Shown: in pieces, positions 38,863 through 51,000 of the stretch | Numbering within the stretch: the stretch's first letter is position 1 | How the letters are laid out: each line of letters opens with the position of its first letter | Origin: Aphelocoma coerulescens | Lineage: Eukaryota > Chordata > Aves > Passeriformes > Corvidae | Length of the DNA stretch: 64,000 nucleotides | Direction of reading: 5' to 3' | Assembly: GCF_041296385.1 (NCBI RefSeq) | Contig: NC_091013.1 | Span: 70,153,563 to 70,217,562 of the forward strand | Position numbers and translations under genes: made by a program | The notes under the pieces: model-generated | Seen by the model: only the letters and a program-made list of their open reading frames with translations | The model's database searches: none | Told to the model about the DNA's origin: nothing

Positions 38863-41800
38863 TAGAAGGAGAGAAAAAACAACAACAAGCCACTCATCAA
38901 CAACGCAAACACAATTAAAAGTCCACCTGTGTCCAGTGAATCAAAACAATAGAACTGCAAAATGTTTTTCAGATCACTCTGTGTGGGCTGCATCTATAGC
39001 AGAATTTTAGTCTGTGGACAGCATGCAGTTTTGAAAGTCTCCCAGTTTTCCCCACCTGCAGTACCTCGGGTGACATCATGGAGATGAGTGCAGTCCATGT
39101 ATGTAAGCTGTGCCCCTCCCAGTGGAGCTAAACTGTCAGATGCCTTTCAGGGAAGCACCCAAGGCACACCAGCCACTCCTGGGGTTTCCAAGCAGGAAGG
39201 TTAGAGCTAGGCCAGGGAAGGCTTCTTGAAATGCAGATAAACACCCAGTCCACAGGCTCAGCTCCTCATCTTTTCAGATCCATTCCTCTTGGGTTGCACC
39301 ATTGTATAGATGTTCTGCCACAGAGCTTTGCTTCAAAAGACTTTCTTGCATGGAGTGATTATGTCAGTTGGATTTTACTGATTTCTTTGGTTTCATTACC
39401 TACCTTTTCATCTTTGTATTCAGGTGAGAAATGTAATCCTGCACGGGTATAAAGTTATCATATCCTCGCCATAAACTGAGTGACACGATTACTTGTCTTG
39501 TCAGATAGTTTTACAGTGCCATGCATCAGCTGAAAGGCTGAGAATGAAGCAAATAGTCCAAGGTTTTTTCTATCTCCCCTAAAGCCACAAGGAGATGTAA
39601 GTACTGATATGAAATGACACTACATTTTGTTTGGGAAAATCTTGCAGAGTTGCTTTAGCCCAAGATGGCAGCTATTATGTAAGTAGCAACAACATGTTCT
39701 CTTGTAAAGTCTTCATTTTCTCCTTTTTCATGAGGAACAAATGTACTTTGAGCTCAGTTAGCTCTCCCTTTACATAATGAAAACAGAGCAAAGTGCTTAA
39801 ATCAGCACATGAAACTTCCTGAGAAAAAGATATAGGGGCTTGTCTTAAAACAGCCCCTCGCAACAACAGATAGATGCCTGAAGCATGCAGAGATGTAGTA
39901 AAAACACAGTACTAGCAGCTGGAAATGGGACAAAGCTGAAGGTAAAGAATCCTTCCTTGCAGCATTTCTTTTTTGCTTTGAATTTTCAACTTTGAAATTT
40001 GTGACCTTTGTTGAAATGACTGTCACAAGCCACAAAGCATCACCTCTGTCCAGGACAGCCATCCCTTGGGCCCTGACTTCCTGTATCTCCCATGGGCAGA
40101 ACAGCAGCAGTGCAAAGCTACTTCTTTCCCTCACCTCAGAGCAATATCTAGTCTGCATGGGTATCCCAACACAGCTGCTCTATGAAGTACTCAAGATTAT
40201 CACTAGCTGTGTTAGTGTGAGAGACATGCAGACGGAAGCAAAAAGAGTGATGGATCTGGTTGCTGTTCCTTGCCTCATTTTTCTGGTCATTCTTGAATGC
40301 TCCATGGTCAAGAAGTTCCTCAGTTTTATTATAGCCAGTGCTTCACTGCAATCCATGAAGAACTTTTCTCATGATTCCTTACAGTAGGTAGCTGATGAGT
40401 TACGTTGCTCAGGAAAGAGGAAAGTCAAAAGACACTTCAAGCTTCATAAATTTTTCTTGAAAACTGAATGATGAGACATACCAAGGAGAAGTGCTGCTTC
40501 AGGTACTATTTTTCGACCTTTTTAAGCTGAAAATCACCACATCTTTGCAAATCATCACTCCTTTCATTAATAGCCAAATAGAATTTAACCTAATCTTTGA
40601 ATAGTCATTTATTAATTCTATTTTTCCTCATCCATATTGATTCTAATTTTTCCACATTTTCACTTATTTGCATATTTAGAAATGTGTGCATTTTGAGGAA
40701 GTTTTTTAATGGATTTGATCTTTGGACCAAGTTTTGATGTCTCCTGGACTTCTCACATCCTGGGAGCAGCAGGTTGTTAAAACCTTCTGAGTGCAGCTAA
40801 AATCTTCTGTTGGAGACTGATCTTTATTATCCTCAGAGACTACAAACAGTCAGGCTGCTGTAGGTTTTATGCTCACAATCACTTTTTTTAATGTTAGCTG
40901 AGAAGGGAAATCTCCACTATCTCAAAAAAACTACACTCCTTCCTTTCCTTTATTCCAAATATTAGCTGCATTTTTAAACCCTTTCATTACAGTGATGGTA
41001 GCCTCCTTGATAAAGCTTCTTGTGGGGGGATCCCACAAGGTCATCTCTGTCAGTTTGGGTTTCCTGATTTGGTTTTCCTTCATTCATCTGTGTCCAAGAC
41101 CAGCTTTCACAGTCACAACTTATTTTGTTCTGTAGCTTCTTACAGAGTATGAAATTTCACCTAAAGGATCCCATGGCTGAGTCCCAACACTCTCCAAAAA
41201 GTAACAGGAATTTCAAAACTACACAGGGCTTTTTCCAGTTATACTGGAACATTATTAATTCAAATGGAAATTTTTTCTCTTGCCCCAACAGCTGGGGAAC
41301 AACACAAACTTTCTCTTCCTCAGCATTTCAAGAGCATTTATGGAATTCCGTGTCTGTCAGCCACCCTTGGAAATAACCAGCAAACCTAAACAGCTATCCA
41401 TATATCTTAAATTCTGACTTTGGTTCATTGATTCTATTTTGCTAGTACCATGAAATGGCACTGTGTCATTTTACTCTTTTCTTCATTCATAATTGCCCTT
41501 TTGATTTTGAAAATAATGCTTCTCACTGACTGCAATGTGAGCTGCATTGAGTTTGCTATGTTATCTAAATCTGAGAAAATACTGTAAAGCTCACGCAGTT
41601 CCTCTGAGGGACAGAATGTTCTCCTTTCTTCAATTACTCACATTTGAATATAATGTTCACAAAGACATTCGCACTTTTTCTTCTTTCTTATAATTGTAAA
41701 CCTTAAGATTAGCACTGCTGTTTAAAATAAGATACATTTTGGTCAACAAGTCTTTCTAAACTTAATTTTCATCACTGAAGGTTACTCTTTTTGTTTGTTC

Positions 41801-44229
41801 TAGCTTTCATTCAGACATTTTAAAATGTTCTTGCAGATTTAGGTCCAATTTGTCACAGAGGTCCTGGCCTAATTATGGCTGTTGAAACACTACAACTATT
41901 GAAAACATCCTTCAAAGGGACATGTTTTTCACTAAACTCAGCAGAAATCTCCCCATTACGTGCAGGGTCACTGAGCTGGGTCTCAAGCCCACCACCACTC
42001 AAGCAAAACTATTCCCTTTGACACTTCTGCTTGCAGCTCCACCCTCACGTCTGCACCAAGTCTGGCTGTGCCAGAGCTGGCCATGAGGAAGGACCTGACG
42101 AGGTTCCAGTGCCAGCCTGGGTGGATTTCCAGATTTCACCAGCCAGAAAGCCTCACACATATAAATATAGCAAGGTAAAGATATTGACCCAACATTTGGA
42201 ACTTACTTTTTAGCTCTTGAGTTTGGGTATTTCTACCCTTGGTTTGGAATGGACATGGTGATGCTTGCCAGCTCCAGCAGGGCATTGCTGACCGAGACCA
42301 CTGCTGGCTGGAGAAATAGGACAGCAGACAGCACTGTCCCCCCAGGCTCACAGCGATATCCCCCTGGCACCCAAGGGACACAGGCACACCTGCTCCATGG
42401 GTACTGCCCCACAATCTGTTTTACACTGCTCTGGAGAAGCAAAATCTCCCCTCTTTGAGGCATGTTTTCTGTTTTCTATGCACACCAACACGTGCATGTG
42501 CTCTTATAATAGAGATTTATTACAGAAACATGGCAAACTTTGACAGCAAAAGGTAACTGTAGAAAGAAAAACTACAAATTATAGAAGACTTTCAAAAGCA
42601 CACAATATGAAGAAGGACACTGCCGAATCAATGGCTGGAAATACAGAAATACAGATATTTTATTTAAGCAATGTGGTATTTAATGTCATAAACTGAAGAG
42701 AAATCCAACTGCAGAATAAATAAGATACAGCAAATGGATTAAGGACATAGGTTTATGCACATAGCACACTTCTAAGTAGGAAAGATGTATCTATGTACAT
42801 TTGAATCTGGATGCATGCGTATAAAGTTTATTTTTTTTTCACCCAAGGGTATAGTTCTGAAATGCTCTTAATGAATCATTTATAGCAAATTGGTCATAAA
42901 AAACATACTTGAGGTCCAGCCTCAAGTAAAGAGTGTTTTTCTCAAGACTTGAAATGCTGTGTGGCAGCCATGCCTGGCCAGAATAGAGGCATCCTTTTCT
43001 TTCTGTTTAATGAATTGGGCTGTCCTGCTCTTTATGCAGAGCAAGTACAGCCAGTCTGAGGCACATTTAACTAAAAGCATCCCGGCAGTCATTTGCCTCA
43101 GATGAAAGAAAGTCAGGCCAGCCTTCAACATCTTACTGGGGTTGTGGCTGCATATCCTTTCCCAGTTCCCCAAAAGTTATGTTCTCATTAAAATGTCACC
43201 TTACAATAATTCTCTAATGTACTGGCTTCTGCCTTTATTAGCTGTTGAACTAAAGCTACTAATGGAGAAACAGATTACCTTGAATTTACGATGGGCTAAT
43301 TCCATTCCTTCTAGCCACAAAGATAAATCACCCTTTGTTTACAACTGAAAGAAAGTAATTTTCTAGCAGAATGAAGAATAGATGGGAAAATATAGTTTTA
43401 ACTCTTGGCTCAGATTGTTTTGAGGCTCAGAGGCAACAATGTGGTCAACACATAAAACATAAAATCAAGCTCTTGTAAACACCAATGAACAGCGCTTTCA
43501 AATTGCACTTATTTTAGTCACTTGAATTATTATTACCATTTACATATGAAAATGGAATTTGAACCATGAGGGGTTCTCTGCCATAAGGATATTGTTAAAG
43601 GAAAAGTGAAATCCAAACCAAACAAACAAAAAAACTTAGGAGACATAGTAGTAGATATTATTGTAAAGTCAGGGACAACTAGAAGTTACCAGATCACAAA
43701 GTCACAAAGAAAATTTCCACAGATCATCTTTGGGACAAATAGTTATTCTGTTATTGCTATTTTTTTATCCTGCCTTAAAGCACATATAGAAAAGGGCAAT
43801 GAATACAAATGTTATGCAGTGTCTCCTACTGAGTTACTATAGCACAGGAAAAGGTCCCACCTTCATAGGTATAAGAAGGAAGCAGAGATTTATTATTATG
43901 TTTTAGAGAGATAATGATGAACCCAGATTTGTAAGAATAAGCAACAAGATTTGTATGTGAAGAAAAAAATTCTGAAAATACATTTAGAAAATTTTCCTAA
44001 AGGCTTTTTTTTCTACCTGTTAAAAAAAACTGTAATTCTGTAGAAAGTAGATGAAAAATATGTTAAAATGATCAGATTCTAGAGTAAAAGAGTTTTATTT
44101 CTTCTGCAAATTAGTTTCTATATGTATACAAATCTAATTACCTATACCTTTCTTTTTTTGTTTGTTTTCCAGTAAGACTGATTTATCTGTTCTGTTTTTA
44201 CCAACTGGTAAAAAAATAGATACCAAGTC

Positions 44230-44266
44230 AAAAAAAAAAAAAAAAAAAGTTAAAGTTAAAGTTAAA
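44230..44266 (+). repeat. A19 run followed by (GTTAAA)3
   Basis: Nineteen A and then three GTTAAA units, continuing into A-rich sequence. An A-run followed by a short A-rich tandem can mark the tail of a retrocopy, but no body is recognisable upstream. Confidence 0.85.
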
Positions 44267-47200
44267 AAAAATTAAAAGGGAATCTGTTGGGACAGAATTT
44301 CCCTGAGGGACAAAATGAAATGAAACATTTTAGCTCATCAGGTAAATGCCATGTCAGCTTCACATAAGGGACAGTATCTTCATTTGACTGGTTCAAAGAA
44401 AGCAATCCTCAAAACCTGTTAATGGTCCTTTTGCTTTCCAAGTAAAAGAATGCCGTAGTTGAGGTATAGATTTAACTATTAAGGTGGAAAACCTTTTATT
44501 CACTTTGTCTGCATTAAAAAAAGTAAACCAGAAATGAATGCTTTTAATATTTTCTTTTGTTTTTTCATCTCATGTTCTGTTTGGGTTATGACCTGGACTA
44601 CTAGATTCTTACACTGGACTTATTGCCTTGTTTAAGACATCAGAAGAATAAGTGAATACACTGATTAAAGCTGTGGCTAATGAAAGACACAATCTCATTT
44701 AGAATACCCACAGAAATTAGTTGATTTTAAAAACATCTTGCAACCACCTTCCTCTTAGCTTCAATAACCTAAAAATCCCATTCTTACTCTGGAGGAGATG
44801 CCAAATGTTTTCCTGCTTACTACATTCAGAAACAGATTTAGCTTTGCCCAGAAAGCAAAGTTTATCAGAGAGATATTTGGTTTATGTCTCAACTGAAATG
44901 TGGTGCAAACTCTCTTTCTCCAAACTGCAAAACAACTGGTATCTGCGTTTTATTTGATAAAGTCTCCCTGGAGGGGTTTTTCAGGAATCTACAGCTGAGA
45001 CACTGTGAAAATATCTTCCTTTCTTCCACCATTTGGTTGTTTCATTTATTTAAAGCCTAACTCCTTCTGGGTATTTTACTCTTCAAATGTACAGTGAGAT
45101 CTTCCCTTGTACGTGGTTTAAGGAGATAATCACTGTTGTCAGCTGTGCCATTTTTATTTGGATCACAGATAATTTGTGTTTTTTCCTGAAGTTCCTAAAC
45201 TCTTTTGCTGAAGCAATTAAATAAGAGTTTGAGGGAGGCAAGTTCTTAGCTCTTGTGCTTAGAGGAAGAAATTTTTAAGAACTTGAACATTAAGACAAAC
45301 AGAGGACCCAATACTTCTAAAATAATAAGATTTTAAATCCTTTCATGACTTCTTAGTACTCACTGTTATAAAAAAGGCTGCAACACTAAATACAAATTAT
45401 AATAAAAATGTTTGCTAAAATGATCCTTCATTAGCAAACAGTAAAGCAATTGATTCAACAATGAAATTTAATCAAAAACTAATAACCCATGTGCCCACAT
45501 AAATGTCTTATTTCTCTGGCTTCAATTTTCCTCCCATGAGAAAATCTTGGCTGTCCTTGCCTTCCATGTCTTTATGCTGACAGTTGTGTAGGTCTGTCTT
45601 TGTAAATGATTATAATTGTCCTCATCCATCAGTCACTATACCACTTTCATTTAACAAAGCTGATTTATCCTAATATGTATTAAACATGCTCTAAAGGTGT
45701 TTCCCAATCTCCTCTCACACAGATTTTTACCTGCCCTGCCAAGCGACCAGTTCCAGACTGTTACACCTAATGGCAGCTGTAGCTTGGTCAAGCATTATGT
45801 GTCCAAGTGCCACTCAGAATGAACCCAAAACTCCCTCCTTCAGCCCTCTCACACAGGCTTTCTCAGTGATTTTGAAGCTTTAATTTCCTCCAGCCCATAA
45901 TGAAGGGGTCTCTAGGAGCACTTAAAATTGTTAGGCAGGCTGCAAAGGGCACCCATCTGATTTCTGAAAGTTTTCTTTCACCAGCAGATACTCTCCTTCT
46001 TCCCTTCTGAGGAATCTTCAGCTGCCTAATCAGGGCAACTTGAACTTGAACTTGTGCTTGCCACTTAGAAACACGTCTGTCATCTGCCAGGATCTAGACT
46101 TGTAGTCCAAACACCTTTTCCAGTGACAACGCAAAGGTTTTTCTGAAGATTTCAGCTCATGCTGCATTGGGATATCACAAATCTGTATGTTAAACCTGCT
46201 TCTAACTTAAAGCTTCCACTATAGGAGAAGTCTTCTTCCTGAAGGAAAAAGATGGATCATTACAAAGTTTCAAATAACTTAGTGATGCAACACACACAAT
46301 AGAAGCAGCAGAAAGCAGGGACAAGAACATTTTTAAGATCATGACAAAAGGGAAAATTGGAATGAAGACTTTAAAAAGGCTAACCAACTTTAAAAGAAAT
46401 GTAAATTTTGCAAAATGCATGGGGGTTTTGAACTTGATGTTTAAGGAACTTATTACTGATCCTCTCCTGAGTTCATTTGTTCCAGCATCCTGATACTGTG
46501 GCACAAGGGATTATGCAACAAGATAAGAAAACAACTTTAAAGCACAGAGCAATTATTCAATGGCAAGCAGAGAGAAGCGCTTAGGCAGCTGTATTTACCC
46601 AGCCGTAAGCTAAGCACAGATGTGCTCCCCACCCCTAACAAAGTACCCGGAGTGCTTTGGCTGCCCCAGCAGGCACGAGCAGGGAGGGGCAGGCTGGCCT
46701 CTGCAGCTCCACGGAGCAGGTCTTCCTTGTCACAGCGTTATCCATGTGCACCTGCTCCTGATGGCACTGTCCATTTTTACCTGGTGAGCTGATCATTCAC
46801 AACCAGCAGCCCCAACCAGCACAATCAGTGTCCTAAAATTTTTCCATTACTTTTTCATACCTTTCCACACTGATGTTTTTCCTCTTGAATACACCAGCTA
46901 CTTCTGATCTTATCACAACAATCCTACTTCTGCCAGTAATTTTATCTTTTTTATCTCCATACAGACTTTCTCACCTCTCTTTCAGACTTGTCTGTGGGGA
47001 GGTTATGCAGCTGTGCTGCATCAGAACTAAGTCTTGGGTCCAAACACATGATCAGAGAGAGACCCTGGGTGGCAGGAGAGAGCTTACAACTGGGTCCCTC
47101 TGGGGATTGGTTAGAAACAACCATAATAAATTCCTAAGCACATCAATATAAATTCCTATCATCATAATGTACCCACACACACCAAAAAAAAATTCCCTCT

Positions 47201-47522
47201 GAGTTATAAATATCTTGCTCCTGTAAGCTAGTTAAAAAGGATTTTACAAGGCAAGCAACCTATGGCTAGGACAAGCCACCTGATTTTTCACACTAAAGCA
47301 GTATATCAAACTCTCATCCAGCATCCCTAGGCACTCCTAATTCCTAACCTACTTAGAGCTTTAGGGGCACAACATCTGGAAGACCAGACTTAAAATGGCA
47401 GAAAAGCATTGAAGGTCATGCAGGATAATTTACCTAAGCTTTGAGTATTTGATAGATGAGAGGGCTGTTACTCATTGGAAATGTTAGGAAGCATTATGAG
47501 AACAAGTGAGAAACAGAAATTT

Positions 47523-47660
47523 ATAGGTTCATAAATTTTAATGCCAGAAGAATCATCTAATCTGACCTGCATACCATAGGCAATGAAATTCCACCAAGTA
47601 ATTGCCACATGAAGCTCATCAATTTGGGGTTAAAGCAGCACTTATCTCCTCATAGTAGCA
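47523..47660 (-). mobile_element. Ancient CR1-like LINE 3' end, reverse orientation
   Basis: Reading + strand, TTCATAAATTTTAATGCCAG, then AATCATCTAATCTGACCTG, then GAAATTCCACCAAGTAATTG follow the reverse-complemented terminus of an old amniote CR1-like family. In turtles that family begins with a TCATAGA-type end followed by words equivalent to ATCTAGTCTGACCTCC and TTTCACCCAGTAATTCC. The 3' end of the LINE is therefore at the left and the element points to -. Similarity fades after about 47660. Only the 3' tail is left and nothing is coding. Confidence 0.72.
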
Positions 47661-47814
47661 ATTATCATAGAGCATGAGGTAACTACTTTTTAAGAGTGAG
47701 AGAAAGAAGGCAAGGAAATTTTCTAGTGCAATTCTATCCACCCCCTTTTTCTCTACATGCCTGGTGGAAGTTTTCAGAAAGCTGTACTGCAGTAAGATTA
47801 CAGAGAATAAATGA

Positions 47815-48050
47815 GAAGTACCTGTGGAGTTTGCACATGACATTGCACTTCTTGGGTATCTAGAAACTACAGAGAAGAGGGTAATAAATTATTTTTATGC
47901 AGCAAACAAGAAACAGAGAGTTAAAATAAGCACGAAGAAAACTAAAGGTGACACAAAACATTTACACACAAGAAAAAATACTCTTGCGAAATGGAATGTA
48001 ATAAAGCTGCAGCATACATTTACTTTCAATAGCTTTTCACATTAGAAAAT
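47815..48050 (+). pseudogene. Degraded reverse transcriptase remnant, non-CR1 LINE
   Basis: An open frame from 47824 to 48045 reads like the catalytic-loop part of a LINE reverse transcriptase. FAHDIALL stands where active enzymes have Y/F-A-D-D-I-x-L-L, so one catalytic aspartate is replaced by histidine. About 30 residues later comes VKISTKKTK, matching the usual LKIN-x-KKTK block. A further 20-30 residues on, KWNVIKLQHTFTFNSF stands where G-E-x-L-x-x-V-x-x-F-x-Y-L-G-S is usual. The spacing between blocks is right. The pattern is closer to RTE- or R4-like enzymes than to CR1, whose loop reads YADD-T-K. No endonuclease or 3' end is visible, and the missing aspartate makes it a fossil. Assignment is from motif memory only. 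Confidence 0.6.
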
Positions 48051-51000
48051 GATGATCATGAAAAAAATTATAACAATAACCTACGATACATGGAGTTTCC
48101 TTCTGTAAGAAAGTTATAGAAAACAACAAAAGCACGTCCTTTGCAGAAAATATTGTAGGCTGGGGAAGTAGTCAGGTCTCTGTGACCTATGCCAGAGCAG
48201 GAACAGTGGACAAAATAACAGCAGAAGCTGAGCATAAAAGAAAGGAAGTCAGTACATAAACAGGGAAGCTAAGGAAATCTTATTTCACATGGATTTGTCT
48301 CACAAGTGGCCAAGTAGCACCTCACACCTCCTCACCTCAAGAACAAGAGCTTCTCCACACACTGTGACTCCCACTGTATGACACACAGTCTCTCCAGGGT
48401 CCCATAGCTGCCCCACAGTGCTCCCAGGACTGCTTTGTTCCCCACGCTCCCACAGGACAGTGCCCCCACCTACCCATACACCCCTTCCCCATGCACCTCT
48501 CGCTGCCTGGGCAAGAGACAACACAATCAAGAGAGGGGGCCACAGTCACACCGACTGCCCATGCTGGTCCCTGGGGAGATGCTGATTACCAGAGCTGAGG
48601 CATGACCAAATCCTCTGTTTTTTTCACTCAGAAGCAGAATCAATGAAGTCAGTGTTCTCTAATCAGGCCCTGATTGTTACAAAATTTTTAAGACTTCACA
48701 GTCTTTGAGGCCTCTGCCTAAATTGATTAAAAATGGACAAAGAGGGAGAAGAGGAGGAGGAGAACAGTGAGATAACGCAATCTTATTCACATTATTTCTC
48801 AAGAAACTAGGCTAAAAAAATAAAAACATGTAATGTATTCATTAGGGGAAAACAGAGAAGAAAAAACATATCATCATCATAGGACTAAGTCTTGATATGC
48901 AGGCTTAATATTCTTGCAAATAAAGTACAAAAGTCCCTTTTAACTGAGTCATCAGGATGTCAACTGTCTAATCAGAATAATTAGGGGATCTTAGTAGTAT
49001 TCATTATTTTTGTTTTAATTCTATGTGGGAGGTTGAAAATCAAATCTACACATTTTGGTCAGAAAGAAGGTCTTTGTGGATGTCTCATGGAGGAGGAACA
49101 CACTTCTAGGTGTTTCATGAGAAGAACAATATACAATTACCAGTACAAAGGATGACACAAAGTGTACCCATCTAGCAAGTGAAAGAATATCTAAGTTAAA
49201 GCTTGAAATTAATAAATGTATAAATGGATTAATTAAATAAATGCAATGGCAGAAGCAACTTCTATCAGAACTAAATGATTATTAGACAAACACGCATGTC
49301 ATTTTTATTTCAAGTTCCTTATTTCCTTTAACTATAAATACCATAGAATCTCTTAGCATACTTACATGAATAAGTGTTTAGGTAGATAGCACTTCTATAA
49401 ATATAACAAATGTTTCTATAAATGCAACTGCATCCTGATGAAGAATAATTATTTTTCTATTTTCTCAGAGCCTTGAGCAACAGATACTTGAATAAATGTG
49501 AGAGAGTATCATTCTAATAAATGGCTGTTGGATATGCAGCCAGAGAGATGTAAAGGAGACAGATCATGAATTATTTATCATTGTCACTGCTACTGCTTGT
49601 TTGCAAAAAAATAATGCTTGAGTATCACCTGGGACATGGGACGTTGGTCCTCCTAACTTGATGGAATTTGATGCTACTGGTAGAAGGACCAGGACCTATC
49701 TCAGTGATAAACTGCTGATGAGCCTTCCAGTGATCTCCTGTCTGAGTGTAAAAGGACATCCAACCTGCCTATGGGGCTGTTTTCAGAGCACTATTTTATA
49801 CCTTAAGTTCTTCTAGAACCAGTTTTTGGGTAACTGCTGCTTTCTTCCTAGGCAGCTTCACCAGGGAACAATAGGGAACTTCTCCCCATCCAGTCCTCCC
49901 TGTTTTTCAGTGTCCCAACAGGAGTGAAAACTCCCATCCACCTAATGCTGAACTCAGCAGCTTTAGTTTTATAACTTGCACTCCGGTTGTTCACTCTCAC
50001 TTTCTGCTACGTTCAGTGGAGAGAAGCACTTTAGTGCTTGCTTGACTTATTTTAGGCATCAACTGTAAGTTTGAAACAATAAGTTTAAAATAAATATGTC
50101 CCTCAGGATTGATTCTTGTTGGTTGTTTCCTGTTGTTTGGTTTTCTTTCCCCTTGGAGGGGGTACAGGTTGTACTTACAGCACTTAATTACTCTAATTTT
50201 GGGCATTGAATTTAAGGTTGAAATCAGTTTTGTCCGAACAGTACCAATGTGCTCTGAACTGAGGTACATAAACTTTTGATTGCACTCAGAGATGTGTAGA
50301 AGGAAAAGGCACATTTTGTAGATGCATTTATTGCACTGAGCTACAGCAGTGTGGAAGCTGTCCTGGTCCAGGCAAAAGGAAGAGGCGATCTGAGGATACA
50401 CAACATGCCAGCAGCTGCAGGTATGGTAGGCATAATTCCAATTACACCTGACACCAAAGCTGATGCCTTGATGGAATAACTACTGAAGGCTGCAGGAAGC
50501 TGCCAAGATTCATACATATGCACCAGGAACCCTAATGAAATATAGGAGGGCAGCAGCAGACTTCAGTCCAAGTCATTGGGTTACAATGACAATTTTTTCT
50601 GTCTTCCAGTGTAGAAAAAATAATTAATCCTGCCCATTAATTATTGTCTTAAAAACTAATAGCTATAGTGTTCTTGTTTTTTATACCTTACTTCTAAAGT
50701 TGCTTTGTATCATACATGTGTAGACACAAAAGTCTACTACTGAATTTTCTGTTGAGATTCCCACCAGCTAAAAGGCATTAGGGTTATCAGTGATAGAGAG
50801 AAAGCAGGCTGCAGTGGGGACAGAAGCAGCTTGGAAAAACTGAAAGACCTTCACACTGCTTGTGAAGAAATGTGTATCACCTTGAAAAGCAGCTCATTTT
50901 TGAGCTGAAGGGAACAGCTCAAAGCCAAAAAGTTGTGCAAGACAGCTGTAAAGTCTGCTATTATTTCCCCTTGCTGTACTTGTCCTAAATAGAGTACATG

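Larger units (their letters stand above)
35374..47522. other. AT-rich non-coding DNA, no gene seen
   Basis: About 12 kb without a supportable gene. Listed separately are a G-rich tract at 38839-38862 and an A19/(GTTAAA)3 tract at 44230-44266. A hairpin with 8-bp arms CTTGTGGG and CCCACAAG occupies 41019-41039. The 131-residue frame at 39992-40387 has no recognisable domain. The AT-rich block 36230-36480 has the look of slowly evolving non-coding DNA, but conservation cannot be shown from one sequence. Confidence 0.45.

Noticed and set aside
39992..40387. 131-residue + frame
   Set aside because: No recognisable family, and a 118-residue frame lies on the other strand. No sign of selection can be read from one sequence.
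41019..41039. Hairpin with 8-bp arms CTTGTGGG/CCCACAAG
   Set aside because: A single short inverted repeat in 64 kb is expected by chance, and no RNA context supports it.
49997..50401. 134-residue - frame
   Set aside because: No motif, no splice-site context and no recognised homology from memory.
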